A DNA stretch of 64,000 nt, taken from positions 372,001 to 436,000 of the forward strand of contig CAVONI010000012.1 in NCBI GenBank assembly GCA_963697285.1. Direction: 5' to 3'. Positions 24,025 to 33,581 of this stretch are shown here, piece by piece (position 1 is the first letter of the stretch; the number at the start of each line of letters is the position of its first letter). The translations under genes and the position numbers were made by a program. The notes under the pieces are model-generated. The model did not search any database, was not told the DNA's origin, and saw nothing but the letters and a program-made list of their open reading frames with translations. This DNA comes from JAEUQQ01 sp963697285 (GTDB lineage Bacteria > Acidobacteriota > Vicinamibacteria > Vicinamibacterales > JAFNAJ01).

Positions 24025-26725
24025 CTAGAACGTCGATCCCACCGCAAATCGGAAGGTGAACTGTTTCTGGGGCTGCAAGTTGTTGTCGAGCACCCCGCTG
24101 CGCTGTGGGTTGAAGGCGAAGATCAGCCGGAACGGCACGTTGAGCACCGGCATGAAGAACCGAATCTCTGCCCCGGTCGACGTCTTGAACTGGTCCATCC
24201 CGAACCCCTGGTACCTCAGGAGCGTGGACGACGTGGTCGGCGCGGTGGTCGACGAGGTCGGCGTGAACAGGTAGTTCGGCGTCGACACCACACCACCCGG
24301 GACGACGCCGGGCACGAAGATCGGCACGTCGGCGTCGGGATCGACCTCGAAGCCGGGCACCTGGCCGGCGTCGTAGAAGAGCACCAGGCGCACCGGGCCG
24401 GCGATGGAGATCAGGTACTCGACATTGAACAGCAGGCTCTTGTTTCCGCCGATGACCAGGCCAGTCGCCGGATCGCGTGGGCCGACCGAGCGGAGGTCGA
24501 ACCCGCGCATGCTGTACTCGCCGCCGAGGAACAGCCGCTCGTAGATCGGGAGCGCAAGGGTGCTGCCGTACTCCTTCACGAACTCGAGCTGCGCGCGCAC
24601 GCCGAGCGACGTGCGCCGCGTGTGCTGGAAGTACGCCACGGTCTCGAGCCGCGGCTTGATGAAGTTGACGTTCCCCCCAAGCCCGGCCAGATCGATCGAT
24701 GCCGACATGCGCTTGCCCGACGTGGGGAAGATGGGATTGTCGACCGTGTTGTAGACGATGCTCGGCACGATCTTCGAAATCGTCCGCTTGCCGCCGGCCC
24801 CCGCCAGCAGCGCGTCGGCGAGGAACGGGTTGCCCCCGATCACCGCCGGATCGCTGTAGAGCGGGTTCAGGTCCTTGACCTCGACGTTCTCCAGGCTGTA
24901 ATTGATGAACGCCCGCGTGAAGTCACGCACCGGGAAGCCGAACACCAGGTTGCCGCCGGCCGAGGCCTGCGTGAACTGGTTGATGTACTTGATCTCGCGC
25001 TTGTAGACATCGAACCCGCCCGTGATGGGGCGATCGAACAGGAACGGCTCGGTGAAGGCGACCTGGTAGTTCTTCGTGCGCGATCCGGCCTGCAGCGACA
25101 GCGTCAGCGTCTCGCCCTTGCCGAGGAAGTTGGCGGTCTGGAAGGCGAGCTGCCCGAAGAACCCTTCGAACTGCGACACGCCCGCGCCGAACGTCAGCTG
25201 GTTCCGGTTCTGCTCCTCGAGCTTCAGAGTGACGTCGACCTTGTTGTCGGCGCCGGGGGTCTTGTCGACGCCGATGGCTTCGCCCTCGAGGTTCTTGAAG
25301 TACCCGAGCTGGTTCAGCCGCTTGACGCTGAACTTGAGCGCTTCGGTGTTGAACACGCCGTTCTCGTACAACCGGATCTCGCGACGAATCACGTTGTCGC
25401 GGGTCGTCGAGTTCCCGACGAAGGTGATGCGGTTGACGAAGTACTGCTTGCCTTCCTGCATCCGCATCGTCACGTCGACGACGGCCGGCACGTTCGGGTC
25501 GGGGGCCGGTGCGGCGGCTGCGTCGGCGGCCTCCCCTTCCTTCGGCTGGTCGCGCGGGCTCAGGTCGGGGAATCCCGTGAATTCGAAGTAGCCTCCGGAG
25601 CCGTACACTTCACGGGCCTTCTCGAGTCCCTTGCGGATGTTCTTCTCGGCGTAGTACTCGCCTTCCTTCAGCTTGAACAGCGGTCGCAGCCCCTCAGCCT
25701 TCACCACCGTGTTGCCCTCGAAGGTGAAGTTGCCGACCCGATAGCGCCGTCCCTCGGTCACCGGGACGCGCAGTTCGACGAAGCGCTTCTTGCCGTCGGG
25801 CGCGTCCTCGAGCGTCTTGACCTCCGGCTGGCCGATGCGCGCGGTGATGTACCCGCGGTCGCGGTAGTACTCGATGAGCTTGTCGGCGTCCTCTTCGAAC
25901 TTGTCCTGCAGGTAGGTGCCGCGGCCGGTGATGAACGAGAAGGCAAACTGCTCCTTGTTCTCCTTCATCTTGCGCTTGAGCTTGCCGTCGCCTACCGCTT
26001 CGTTGCCGGTGAAGTCGATGTCGCGGATCTTGTACCTGAGGGCCTTCATCAATCGTGAAGGTCAGGTGCACCAGCTTCGGTCCGCCGCCAACTTCCTTCA
26101 TCTCGTGCGTGACGCGGCCGTCGTGATAGCCCTTCTCGCTGAGCATCTCGCGCACCACGCCGTCGACGCGCCGGATGAGCCCCTGGTCGACGAACGAGTC
26201 GAGCCGGATCGTGATGCCCTTTTCCTTGAGCTTCTCGTCGATCTTCGTCTGTTCGAGTTTCTTGGTGCCGACGTAGTCGACGATCTTGACCCGTGGGCGC
26301 TCCTCCATCTCGAAGACCACGCGCTTGCCGATGACCCCGTTCGAATACGGACGGTCGTCGACGCGGATCGAGAGGTCGTCGAGGAAGTTCGTGGCCCACA
26401 GGCGCTTGAAGTCGTCGAGCACGAGCTTCTCGGTCTCGTCGTTCCACGGCACCCAGACACCCGCCGACGGTCGGCTCGGGCGCACCTGGATGTAATACAG
26501 ATAGGTTTGTGGCTCGATGACCGACGTTCCTCCCTGCTTGGGGAACGCCAGCTCGATCTCCGACAGGACCGGCCCGGAGCCGGGGTCAGGTTCCCGCGCA
26601 GGGGCGGCAGGTTGCGCAGCAGCAGCAGGCGCGGGCGTGGGCTGCGCCAGGGCCGGCGCGACACTTCCCGCAGCGGCCAGGGCCGCGCACACGACAATCT
26701 CTCGGTATCGGGTCATCGAATCCAT
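24025..26725 (-). CDS. bamA: Outer-membrane protein assembly factor BamA, interrupted by a +1 frameshift
   Basis: The 5' part encodes a signal peptide (AALAAAGSVAPALAQ) and POTRA repeats (LDDLSIRVDDRPYSNGVIG, VGGGPKLVHLTFTIDEG). The frame is then lost near 26036-26046. It resumes one base over as YKIRDIDFTGNEAVG, with further POTRA domains and the barrel (LGKGETLTLSLQAGSRTKNY, LFLGGEYSMRGFDLRSVGPR with the RGF motif, and final FRFAVGSTF). The minus strand reads GAAGGCCCTCAGGTAC; one base fewer yields EGPRYKIRDIDF or EGLRYKIRDIDF and a 899-residue protein. BamA inserts beta-barrel proteins and is essential, so sequence error is likely. A shorter open reading from 26052 would lack the first POTRAs and signal peptide. 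Confidence 0.9.
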
Positions 26726-26863
26726 TGGGGCGCGCGTGAGAGGCGTCCCCGGCCCGTGCAGGTCGGGGCGCGCGCGGCAGGCTCCTGCGCGGCTCCGCCC
26801 CCTCGGGCCAAGCGACGAGTTTACAGGAAGAAAGACGCCTCAGGCCAGTCCGTGGCTTGCCTC

Positions 26864-26880
26864 ACCCCTCGCCGGGGGGT
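26864..26880 (-). terminator. Possible stem-loop at the end of clpC
   Basis: The minus strand reads ACCCC-CCGGCGA-GGGGT right at the clpC stop. This is a 5-bp GC stem with no following T run, so it is weak evidence. The remaining 154-base gap to bamA is GC-rich and no gene or clear promoter was seen in it. Confidence 0.25.
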
Positions 26881-29318
26881 CAGGAGGTCAGCCTCCGGCC
26901 GCTCGACGGGTCGCCCGCGTAGCGATACGACAGGGCGCCGCTGTCGAGGTAGAGTTCGAGATCGCCCCCGCGGAGGTGCCCACGGATCAGCTCTTCCGAC
27001 AGGGGATCCTCGATGTAGCGCTGGATGGCGCGCCGCAGCGGCCGGGCGCCGTACGACCGGTCGTTGCACGTCTGCTCGATGATCCAGTCGAGGGCATCGG
27101 GCAGGACGTCGAGTTGCAGGCGCCGCTCCACGAGGTGCTGGTTGAGCTGGCCAATCAGCAGCCGCGTAATCCGCCGCAGGTCGTCGTCGGTCAGCGGATC
27201 GAACACGATGATCTCGTCGATCCGGTTGATGAACTCGGGATTGAACGTCCGCTTGACCTCCCCGAGCACCATCTCGTTGACGCTCTTGTTCAACTCCCGC
27301 GTGTCGGCCTGGAACCCGAGCGAGCCCTTCCCCTTCTGGATGAAGCGCGCCCCGATGTTCGAGGTCATGATGATGATCGTGTTCTTGAAGTTGACCCGAT
27401 TGCCCAGCCCGTCGGTGAGGTGCCCGTCTTCGAACACCTGCAGCAGGATGTTGAACAGGTCGGGATGCGCCTTCTCGATTTCGTCGAGCAGCACCACGCA
27501 GTACGGGTTCCGCTTCACCTTCTCGGTGAGCTGTCCGCCCTCCTCGTGTCCCACGTATCCGGGCGGCGAGCCAATCAGCTTCGACACCGAGTGCTTCTCC
27601 ATGTACTCCGACATGTCGAAGCGAATCAGGGCGCCATCCGACCCGAACAGGAAGTTGGCCAGGGCACGCGCCAGTTCGGTCTTGCCGACGCCGGTCGGGC
27701 CCAGGAAGATGAAGCTCCCGACGGGACGGTTGGGCGACTTGAGCCCGGCACGCGACCGGCGGATGGCCCGCGACAGCGCCGAGATGGCCTTCTCCTGGCT
27801 GATCACGCGCCGGTGAAGTTCCGCCTCCATCTGCAGCAGTTTGTCGCTCTCGTCCTGGTTCACCGACGTGATCGGCACGCCCGTCCACTTCGACACGACC
27901 TCGTCGATGTCGTGCTTGCCGACGATGACCCGCCGGGCGTTGGTCTTGACGTCGAACTTCTCGCGGACGAACTGCAGGTTCTCGCGGGCCACGACTTCCT
28001 GCTCGCGGAAGTACTGCACCTTCTCGCGGTCGTTGGCGACGACGGCCGTCTCCATCTGCTCGACGGCCACGCGGATGCTCTTGTTGATCTCGCCGAATTC
28101 CTCGGAATAGCTCGCCTCGCGCAGCTTCGCGCGCGCCCCCGCCTCGTCGACCAGGTCGATGGCCTTGTCGGGCAGGAACCGGTCGGTGATGTACCGGTTC
28201 GACTGGTACACCGCCGCCTCGATGGCTTCGCGGGTGTATTCGACGTGGTGGAACGACTCGTAACGATCCTTCACGCCGAGGAGGATCTCGATCGCTTCCT
28301 TCTCGCTCGGCGGATCGACCTTCACGGCCTGGAAGCGGCGTTCGAGCGACCGGTCCTTCTCGATGTACTTGCGGTACTCGGCAGGCGTCGTCGCCCCGAT
28401 GCAGCGGATCTCGCCTCGCGACAGCGCCGGCTTCAGGATGTTGGCAGCGTCGAGCGATCCCTCGGCGGATCCGGCCCCCACGAGCGTGTGTAGTTCGTCG
28501 ATGAAGACGATGATGTTGGGGTTCTCGGTCAGCTCCTTCATGATCGCCTTCAGGCGCTCTTCGAACTGGCCGCGGTACTTCGTGCCCGCGACGATCAGGG
28601 AGATGTCGAGGGCGAGGATGCGCTTGTCGGCGAGAAAGTGGGGCACGTCGCCACAGACGATCTTCTGCGCCAACCCCTCGACGATGGCGGTCTTGCCGAC
28701 CCCGGGTTCGCCGATCAGCACCGCGTTGTTCTTGGTGCGCCGGCACAGCACCTGTTGCACGCGCTCGACTTCGACGTCGCGCGAGACGAGCGGGTCCAGG
28801 CTGTTCTTCAGCGCCGCCTCGGTCAGGTCGCGGCTGAATTCCGCCAGCAGGGGCGTTTCCTTGACCCGGGTGAGCGTGGTCTTCTCGTTCAGCAGCGCCA
28901 CGATGTCTTCGCGGACACCGTTGAGCTTCATCCCCTTCTCCATGAGGATGGCGGCCGCCACCGAGCGCTCCTCGCGGAGGATGCCCAGCAGCAGGTGCTC
29001 GGTGCCGATGTAGTTGTGCAGCAGCCGGTCGGCCTCTTCGGCGGCGAACTGGAGGACGCGCTTGGTCTCGGCACTGAAGGGAATCTCGACCGACGTCGAG
29101 ACCTTCTCGCGGAACACCGTGCGTCCCTCGATTTCCTTGCGAATCGACTCGAGCGACAGGTGCGACCGGGCGAAGATCCGGCTCGTGAGCCCCTTGCCCT
29201 CGCGGATCAGGCCGAGGAGCAGGTGCTCGGTTTCGATCGAAATGCTCCCCAGTTGGCTCGCTTCATAGCGCGCGAAGAACAGGACGCGCCGCGCTCGTTC
29301 GGTGTACCGCTCGAACAT
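26880..29318 (-). CDS. clpC: ATP-dependent Clp protease ATP-binding subunit ClpC
   Basis: This 812-residue AAA+ unfoldase starts MFERYTERARRVLFFARYEA. It has two Clp_N repeats (IETEHLLLGLIREGKGL and IGTEHLLLGILREERS). First AAA domain: GEPGVGKTAIVEGLAQ and VFIDELHTLVGAG. A UVR-like coiled insert follows (ANDREKVQYFREQEVVAREN). Second AAA domain: LGPTGVGKTELARALA and VVLLDEIEKAHPD. The insert and length mark ClpC, which works with ClpP; no clpP, mcsA, mcsB or ctsR is nearby. The start is the ATG at 29318, the family N-terminus. Confidence 0.95.
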   Translation of the reverse strand: MFERYTERARRVLFFARYEASQLGSISIETEHLLLGLIREGKGLTSRIFARSHLSLESIRKEIEGRTVFREKVSTSVEIPFSAETKRVLQFAAEEADRLLHNYIGTEHLLLGILREERSVAAAILMEKGMKLNGVREDIVALLNEKTTLTRVKETPLLAEFSRDLTEAALKNSLDPLVSRDVEVERVQQVLCRRTKNNAVLIGEPGVGKTAIVEGLAQKIVCGDVPHFLADKRILALDISLIVAGTKYRGQFEERLKAIMKELTENPNIIVFIDELHTLVGAGSAEGSLDAANILKPALSRGEIRCIGATTPAEYRKYIEKDRSLERRFQAVKVDPPSEKEAIEILLGVKDRYESFHHVEYTREAIEAAVYQSNRYITDRFLPDKAIDLVDEAGARAKLREASYSEEFGEINKSIRVAVEQMETAVVANDREKVQYFREQEVVARENLQFVREKFDVKTNARRVIVGKHDIDEVVSKWTGVPITSVNQDESDKLLQMEAELHRRVISQEKAISALSRAIRRSRAGLKSPNRPVGSFIFLGPTGVGKTELARALANFLFGSDGALIRFDMSEYMEKHSVSKLIGSPPGYVGHEEGGQLTEKVKRNPYCVVLLDEIEKAHPDLFNILLQVFEDGHLTDGLGNRVNFKNTIIIMTSNIGARFIQKGKGSLGFQADTRELNKSVNEMVLGEVKRTFNPEFINRIDEIIVFDPLTDDDLRRITRLLIGQLNQHLVERRLQLDVLPDALDWIIEQTCNDRSYGARPLRRAIQRYIEDPLSEELIRGHLRGGDLELYLDSGALSYRYAGDPSSGRRLTS

Positions 29319-29369
29319 CCCGCTTACCCTAAGAAGTTGGCACGGGCCGGACCAGGGACGATGCAGGCC

Positions 29370-29375
29370 ATTATA
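29370..29375 (-). promoter_or_regulatory. Putative -10 box for clpC
   Basis: The minus strand has CCGTATAATGG, a perfect TATAAT, 52 bases before the clpC ATG in the 157-base gap after lolD. The expected -35 position (AGACCC) is poor, so an activator or alternative sigma factor may be involved. The gap holds no gene. Confidence 0.4.
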
Positions 29376-29475
29376 CGGCAAGGTCCCCGAGGGGTCTGAG
29401 ACCGATCGGCGCCCGTCGCGCCGCCCGTGGTCCATATCCCCCGCAGCCAGTAGAACACGGTTTAGCCCCCGGCGA

Positions 29476-30150
29476 TCATGCCGGGTGCAATCGTCCACCT
29501 TCCAGGCGGAGCACGCGATCGCACGCCGCCGCCAACCGCGGATTGTGGGTGGCCAGGATCGACGTCAGGCGCGTCTCGGCGTGCAGATCTCGCAGCAGGT
29601 TGTGGAGGGCGTCGGCGGTCTGCTCGTCGAGGTCGCCGGTCGGTTCGTCGGCCAGCAAGAGCCGGGGACTCATCACGAGCGCCCGGGCGATCGCGACCCG
29701 CTGCTGTTCGCCTCCCGACAACAGCCCCGGACGATGCGTCAGGCGTCCGGCCAGCCCCACGCGCCGCAGCAGGGCCTCGGCAGTCGCCCGGGCCTCGCCC
29801 ACCGGTCGCCTCGCGATGCGCATCGGCATCTCGGCATTCTCGAGGGCGGTGAACTCGGGGAGGAGGTGGTGGAACTGGAACACGAACCCGACGCGGGTGT
29901 TCCTGAACGCCACCCGACCCGCGTCATCCATCGAGGCCAGGTCGATGTCGTCCACGTAGATAGCCCCGGCATCCACCGGATCGAGCCCGCCGAGCACGTG
30001 CAACAGCGTGCTCTTGCCAACGCCCGATTCCCCGATGACCGCGACCATCTCGCCCTCCTCGACCTGCAACTCGAGGTCGCGCAACACCCGGATGGTGTCG
30101 GCGCCGAGCCGGTAGGTCTTGGTGAGGCCTGTGACGTTCAGGAGTGGCAT
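29476..30150 (-). CDS. lolD: Lipoprotein-releasing ABC transporter ATP-binding protein LolD
   Basis: This 224-residue ABC ATPase has Walker A GESGVGKSTLLHVLGGLD, the Q-loop FVFQFHHLLPEFTALENAEM (FQFHHLLPEF is characteristic of LolD), signature LLSGGEQQRVAIARALVMSP and Walker B LLLADEPTGDLDEQTADAL. It powers release of lipoproteins from the inner membrane. The start is the ATG at 30150 (MPLLNVTGLTKTYRLGADTI). It lies 215 bases after lolC, an unusually wide gap for this pair, filled by a hairpin repeat and G-rich sequence. Confidence 0.93.
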   Translation of the reverse strand: MPLLNVTGLTKTYRLGADTIRVLRDLELQVEEGEMVAVIGESGVGKSTLLHVLGGLDPVDAGAIYVDDIDLASMDDAGRVAFRNTRVGFVFQFHHLLPEFTALENAEMPMRIARRPVGEARATAEALLRRVGLAGRLTHRPGLLSGGEQQRVAIARALVMSPRLLLADEPTGDLDEQTADALHNLLRDLHAETRLTSILATHNPRLAAACDRVLRLEGGRLHPA

Positions 30151-30344
30151 CTGCTGGCGGGATTCCTGGTCGACAGTATCCCACACCAGGACGCACCGGG
30201 GGCCAGCAGCGCCGACCGCGAGGGCTGGCGAGGCGTGGGGACGGGACGGACCGCGCCCAACGGCGTGGGCGGGCCCGGACGGGAGACCTTCGCGGGCCGG
30301 ACAGGGGGCACGCGGGGGGGGGGCCGGAATGGGGTGCGTGCGCG

Positions 30345-30369
30345 GGCCGCACTGGGGTGCGGCCCCTAC
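30345..30369 (-). repeat. GTAGGGGCCGC hairpin repeat, diverged copy 3
   Basis: The minus strand reads GTAGGGGCCGCA-CCCCAG-TGCGGCC: a 7-bp perfect stem with the same GTAGGGGCCGC edge as the two copies at 12.56-12.65 kb. The lolC stop codon TAG falls inside the repeat edge. The rest of the 215-base lolC-lolD gap is GC-rich with a run of ten G on the plus strand near 30.32 kb. No gene was seen in it. Confidence 0.55.
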
Positions 30370-31598
30370 TGGTACCGGAGGGCCTGGGCAGGGTCGAGGC
30401 GGGCGGCCTGACGCGACGGGTAGATCGTCGCCACGAAGCAGATCACCACCGCCGCGAGAATCACCATCACGAAGTCGAAGGGCACGATGCGGAACGGCAC
30501 GTACGACACCTGGTAGACATCCATGGGGATGCGGATCAACTTGTAGGTGTTGCACACCCACGACACGACCGCACCGGCCGTGGCGCCCACCGTCGTGCCG
30601 ACCAGGCCGATGATCAGGCCCTGCAGCAGGAAGATCGTCATGATGCTGTTGGCCGACGCGCCCATCGTCTTCAGGATCGCGATGTCGCGGCTCTTCTCCA
30701 TCACCAGCAGGATGAGCGAGGCCACGATGTTCAGCGCCGCCACCATCACGATGAGCCCGATCGTGATCGAGATCGCCATCTTCTCGAGCCACAGGGCCGA
30801 GAAGAGCGACTGGTTCAGGTCGGCCCAGTCCTGCGTGATGTAGCCCGTGCCGAGGTCGGTCGACAGCTGCTCGGCCACCTGCGGCGCCGCGTAGATGTCG
30901 TCGATGCGCAGTTGCACGAAGTCGGCGCGATCGCGATCCACGAGTCGTTGGGCCACGCCCAGCGAGACGAAGCCGTACGCGGAGTCGAACTCGAAGAGCC
31001 CGAGGGTGAAGATGCCGACGACCTCGAGCCGCCGGGTGCGCGGCATCATCCCCATCGGCGACAACGATCCGTGCGGCGTGAGCACCGACACCGAGTCGCC
31101 CACCGCGACGCCGAGTCGCCTGGCGAGGTCGGTCCCGATGACGATGCCGTCGGGGGAGGTGTCAGTGGCCGGCGTCAGCCCGGCAAGGCCGCCCGACTGC
31201 ATGACGCGGGCAATGTCGGTCACGCGCGTCTCGAGCACCGGATCGATGCCCTTGACGGTGATGAATCCCTCACCCTTGTCGGTGGTGACGAGTGCCTTGC
31301 CGAGCACGGCCGGCGCGGCGCCGAGCACGTGGGGCTGGGCCGCGAGCTTCGCGACCTCGGCGGGATAGTCTGCGATCCCCCCCTCGCCTACCTTCCAGAC
31401 GTACACGTGCGCCGCCGAGCCGACGATACGGTCGCGGAGTTCCTGCTGGAGGCCGGTCATCAGGGCCAGTGCGATGACCAGCGCCATCACGCCCACCGTC
31501 ACGCCGACCGTCGAGATCAGCGAGATCAGCGACAGGAAGGCCTGCTTGCGGCGCGCAAGCAGGTAGCGCATGGCGACGTAGAACTCGAAGTGCCTCAT
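30366..31598 (-). CDS. Lipoprotein-releasing ABC transporter permease LolC/LolE family
   Basis: This 410-residue FtsX-type permease has FYVAMRYLLARRKQAFLSLI and a first transmembrane helix (STVGVTVGVMALVIALALM) at the N-terminus. A large periplasmic MacB-like domain spans about residues 45-270, with three C-terminal helices (one near ILLVMEKSRDIAILKTMGAS). It forms the membrane part of the Lol exporter with LolD. Only one permease gene is present, so it may act as a homodimer (LolF-like) or pair with one elsewhere. It overlaps lysS by 4 bases. Confidence 0.9.
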   Translation of the reverse strand: MRHFEFYVAMRYLLARRKQAFLSLISLISTVGVTVGVMALVIALALMTGLQQELRDRIVGSAAHVYVWKVGEGGIADYPAEVAKLAAQPHVLGAAPAVLGKALVTTDKGEGFITVKGIDPVLETRVTDIARVMQSGGLAGLTPATDTSPDGIVIGTDLARRLGVAVGDSVSVLTPHGSLSPMGMMPRTRRLEVVGIFTLGLFEFDSAYGFVSLGVAQRLVDRDRADFVQLRIDDIYAAPQVAEQLSTDLGTGYITQDWADLNQSLFSALWLEKMAISITIGLIVMVAALNIVASLILLVMEKSRDIAILKTMGASANSIMTIFLLQGLIIGLVGTTVGATAGAVVSWVCNTYKLIRIPMDVYQVSYVPFRIVPFDFVMVILAAVVICFVATIYPSRQAARLDPAQALRYQ

Positions 31599-33097
31599 TC
31601 GCTGCGCGGACGCATCAGGGGGAACAGGATGACGTCACGGATGGACGGGCTGTTGGTGAGCAGCATGGTCAGGCGGTCGATGCCCACGCCGACGCCCCCG
31701 GTGGGCGGCAGGCCGAACTCGAGCGCGCGGATGTAGTCCTCGTCCATCTGGTGCGCCTCGGCATCGCCCGCGGCGCGCTGCTCGAGCTGCTCCTCGAATC
31801 GCCGGCGCTGCTCGGCGGGATCGTTGAGCTCACTGAAGCCGTTGGCCACCTCGAAGCCTCCGATGTAGAGCTCGAAGCGTTCCACCGTCTCGGGATCGTC
31901 ATCGCGTTGCTTCGCGAGCGGCGACACCTCGGTCGGGAAGTCGTGGACGTAGGTCGGCTGGATCATCGAGTCCTCCCAGAGGCGCTCGAAGACGTCGGTC
32001 GCGATCTTTCCCGGGCCGGTACCCTTCATGACCTCGATGCCGAGACGCCCTGCGACGCTGGCGGCCTTCTCGCGATCCCGCAGGTCTGCCACCGTGACCG
32101 TCTCGCCGAGCCGTTCCGACGCCCGCTCGGCCGCTGCCTCGCGGAGGTTCAGCCTGCGGAACGGCGCCTGCAACACGATTGTATGCCCGCGGAACTCCAG
32201 CGTGTCGGTGCCGGTGATCCTGGTCGCCACCTCGATGCACAGCGACTCGATCATCGCCATCACGGATTCGTAGTCGGCATACGCCTCGTACGACTCGAGC
32301 ATGGTGAACTCGGGGTTGTGCTGGGTCGAGACGCCTTCGTTCCTGAAGTTGCGGTTGATCTCGAACACGCGCTCCATCCCGCCGACGACGAGCCGCTTCA
32401 GGTACAGCTCCGGCGCAATGCGCATGAAGAGCGGCATGTCGAGCGCGTTGTGGTGCGTCCTGAACGGCCGCGCGAGCGCGCCGCCCGCGATCGGCTGCAA
32501 CATCGGCGTCTCGACCTCGAGGAACCCGCGCGACGTGTAGAAATCGCGGATCGCCTTGATCATGTGGCTGCGCGTTTCGAACACGCGGCGCGAGTCGGGG
32601 TTGACGATCAGGTCGAGGTACCGCTGCCGATAGCGCGTCTCGACGTCCTGCAGCCCGTGCCACTTCTCGGGCAGCGGCAGGAAGCACTTGGCGAGGAACT
32701 CGACGCGTCCGGCCCAGATCGAGAACTCGTCGGTTTTCGTCCGGAACAACCGGCCCTCGACGCCGATCTGGTCGCCGAAGTCCAGGTGCGTGGCGATGGC
32801 GAAGTCACGCTCGCTGACGCTGTCCTTGCGCACGTAGACCTGGACGCGGGCGCGACCATCCGACACGACGAGGAACAGCGCCTTGCCGAAGCTACGGATC
32901 GACAGCACGCGGCCGCCGACGCGGGCGGTCGTCGCGGCCTGCTGGAGTTCGTCAGACGTCTTGCGGCCATGGTCGGCCACCAGCGCCGCCACCGTCGTTG
33001 TGGCGTCGAACGCGTGCGGATACGCGCTGACGCCGCGCTCGACCAACGCGGCGAGGTTGGCGCGTCGTTGGGCGAGAAGGTCGAGATCCTGTGACAT
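31595..33097 (-). CDS. lysS: Lysyl-tRNA synthetase, class II
   Basis: This 500-residue enzyme has the N-terminal OB anticodon-binding domain (GGRVLSIRSFGKALFLVVSD). Class II motif 2 is RVFEINRNFRNEGVSTQHNP with EFTMLESYEAYADY, and motif 3 is GVGVGIDRLTMLL. The EVETPMLQPIAGGALARPF stretch is typical of LysS. It charges tRNA-Lys. It sits 34 bases after nusB and its stop overlaps the lolC start; lysS next to lol genes is a common arrangement. Confidence 0.96.
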   Translation of the reverse strand: MSQDLDLLAQRRANLAALVERGVSAYPHAFDATTTVAALVADHGRKTSDELQQAATTARVGGRVLSIRSFGKALFLVVSDGRARVQVYVRKDSVSERDFAIATHLDFGDQIGVEGRLFRTKTDEFSIWAGRVEFLAKCFLPLPEKWHGLQDVETRYRQRYLDLIVNPDSRRVFETRSHMIKAIRDFYTSRGFLEVETPMLQPIAGGALARPFRTHHNALDMPLFMRIAPELYLKRLVVGGMERVFEINRNFRNEGVSTQHNPEFTMLESYEAYADYESVMAMIESLCIEVATRITGTDTLEFRGHTIVLQAPFRRLNLREAAAERASERLGETVTVADLRDREKAASVAGRLGIEVMKGTGPGKIATDVFERLWEDSMIQPTYVHDFPTEVSPLAKQRDDDPETVERFELYIGGFEVANGFSELNDPAEQRRRFEEQLEQRAAGDAEAHQMDEDYIRALEFGLPPTGGVGVGIDRLTMLLTNSPSIRDVILFPLMRPRSE

Positions 33098-33131
33098 GGG
33101 TATGCCTGATCGGCGAGTGCGCCGTGAATGT

Positions 33132-33581
33132 TCAGCTGACCTGGCGGCCCGTCAGGTCACCGTGGATGGCGTCGAGCACACCGTTGGCAAACCTGACGGC
33201 CGCTTCGCCCGAGTATCGGCGCGCGAGTTCGAGCACGTCGTTCATGAACTGGCCGATGCCCGCGCTGCCCCGCTGGTGTCGCAGTTCACACGTGGCCAGG
33301 CGCAGCACGAGCCGGTCGATCACCTGCATGCGCGACAGGCGCCAGTTGCTGGCATGTGCCTCGATGAGCGCGTCGATCTCGGCAATCGATGCCGCCGTGT
33401 CGCGCGCGAGCACCATGGCGGCGGCAAGCTGCCCCTCGGTCACGGCGAGCGGCGTCACCCTGGGATAGGACTGGAACACGTCGTCGAGATCCGTGGACGA
33501 CACTTCCCACTGGTAGAGCATCTGGAGGGCAACTTCGCGCACGAGCGGCGTGGCGAAGGCCGTGGCCCCGGTCTCGCTCAT
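33132..33581 (-). CDS. nusB: Transcription antitermination factor NusB
   Basis: This 149-residue helical RNA-binding protein acts in rRNA antitermination with S10. It has REVALQMLYQWEVSSTDLDD near the N-terminus, then WRLSRMQVIDRLVLRLATCE and DVLELARRYSGEAAVRFANG with VLDAI at the C-terminus. The start is the ATG at 33581, which overlaps the ribH stop by 4 bases; ribH-nusB is a very common pair. Confidence 0.94.
   Translation of the reverse strand: MSETGATAFATPLVREVALQMLYQWEVSSTDLDDVFQSYPRVTPLAVTEGQLAAAMVLARDTAASIAEIDALIEAHASNWRLSRMQVIDRLVLRLATCELRHQRGSAGIGQFMNDVLELARRYSGEAAVRFANGVLDAIHGDLTGRQVS

Noticed and set aside
23326..26058. A 910-codon open frame on the plus strand opposite bamA and skp
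   Set aside because: It is antisense to clear bamA and skp sequence, has no family motifs and a composition expected from the complement of GC-rich codons.
26517..28493. A 658-codon plus-strand frame opposite clpC
   Set aside because: ClpC motifs are unambiguous on the minus strand; the plus frame is a complement artefact.
30311..30331. Poly-G run near 30.32 kb as a phase-variation tract
   Set aside because: It lies in the lolC-lolD gap away from start codons and promoters, so slippage would not change a frame.
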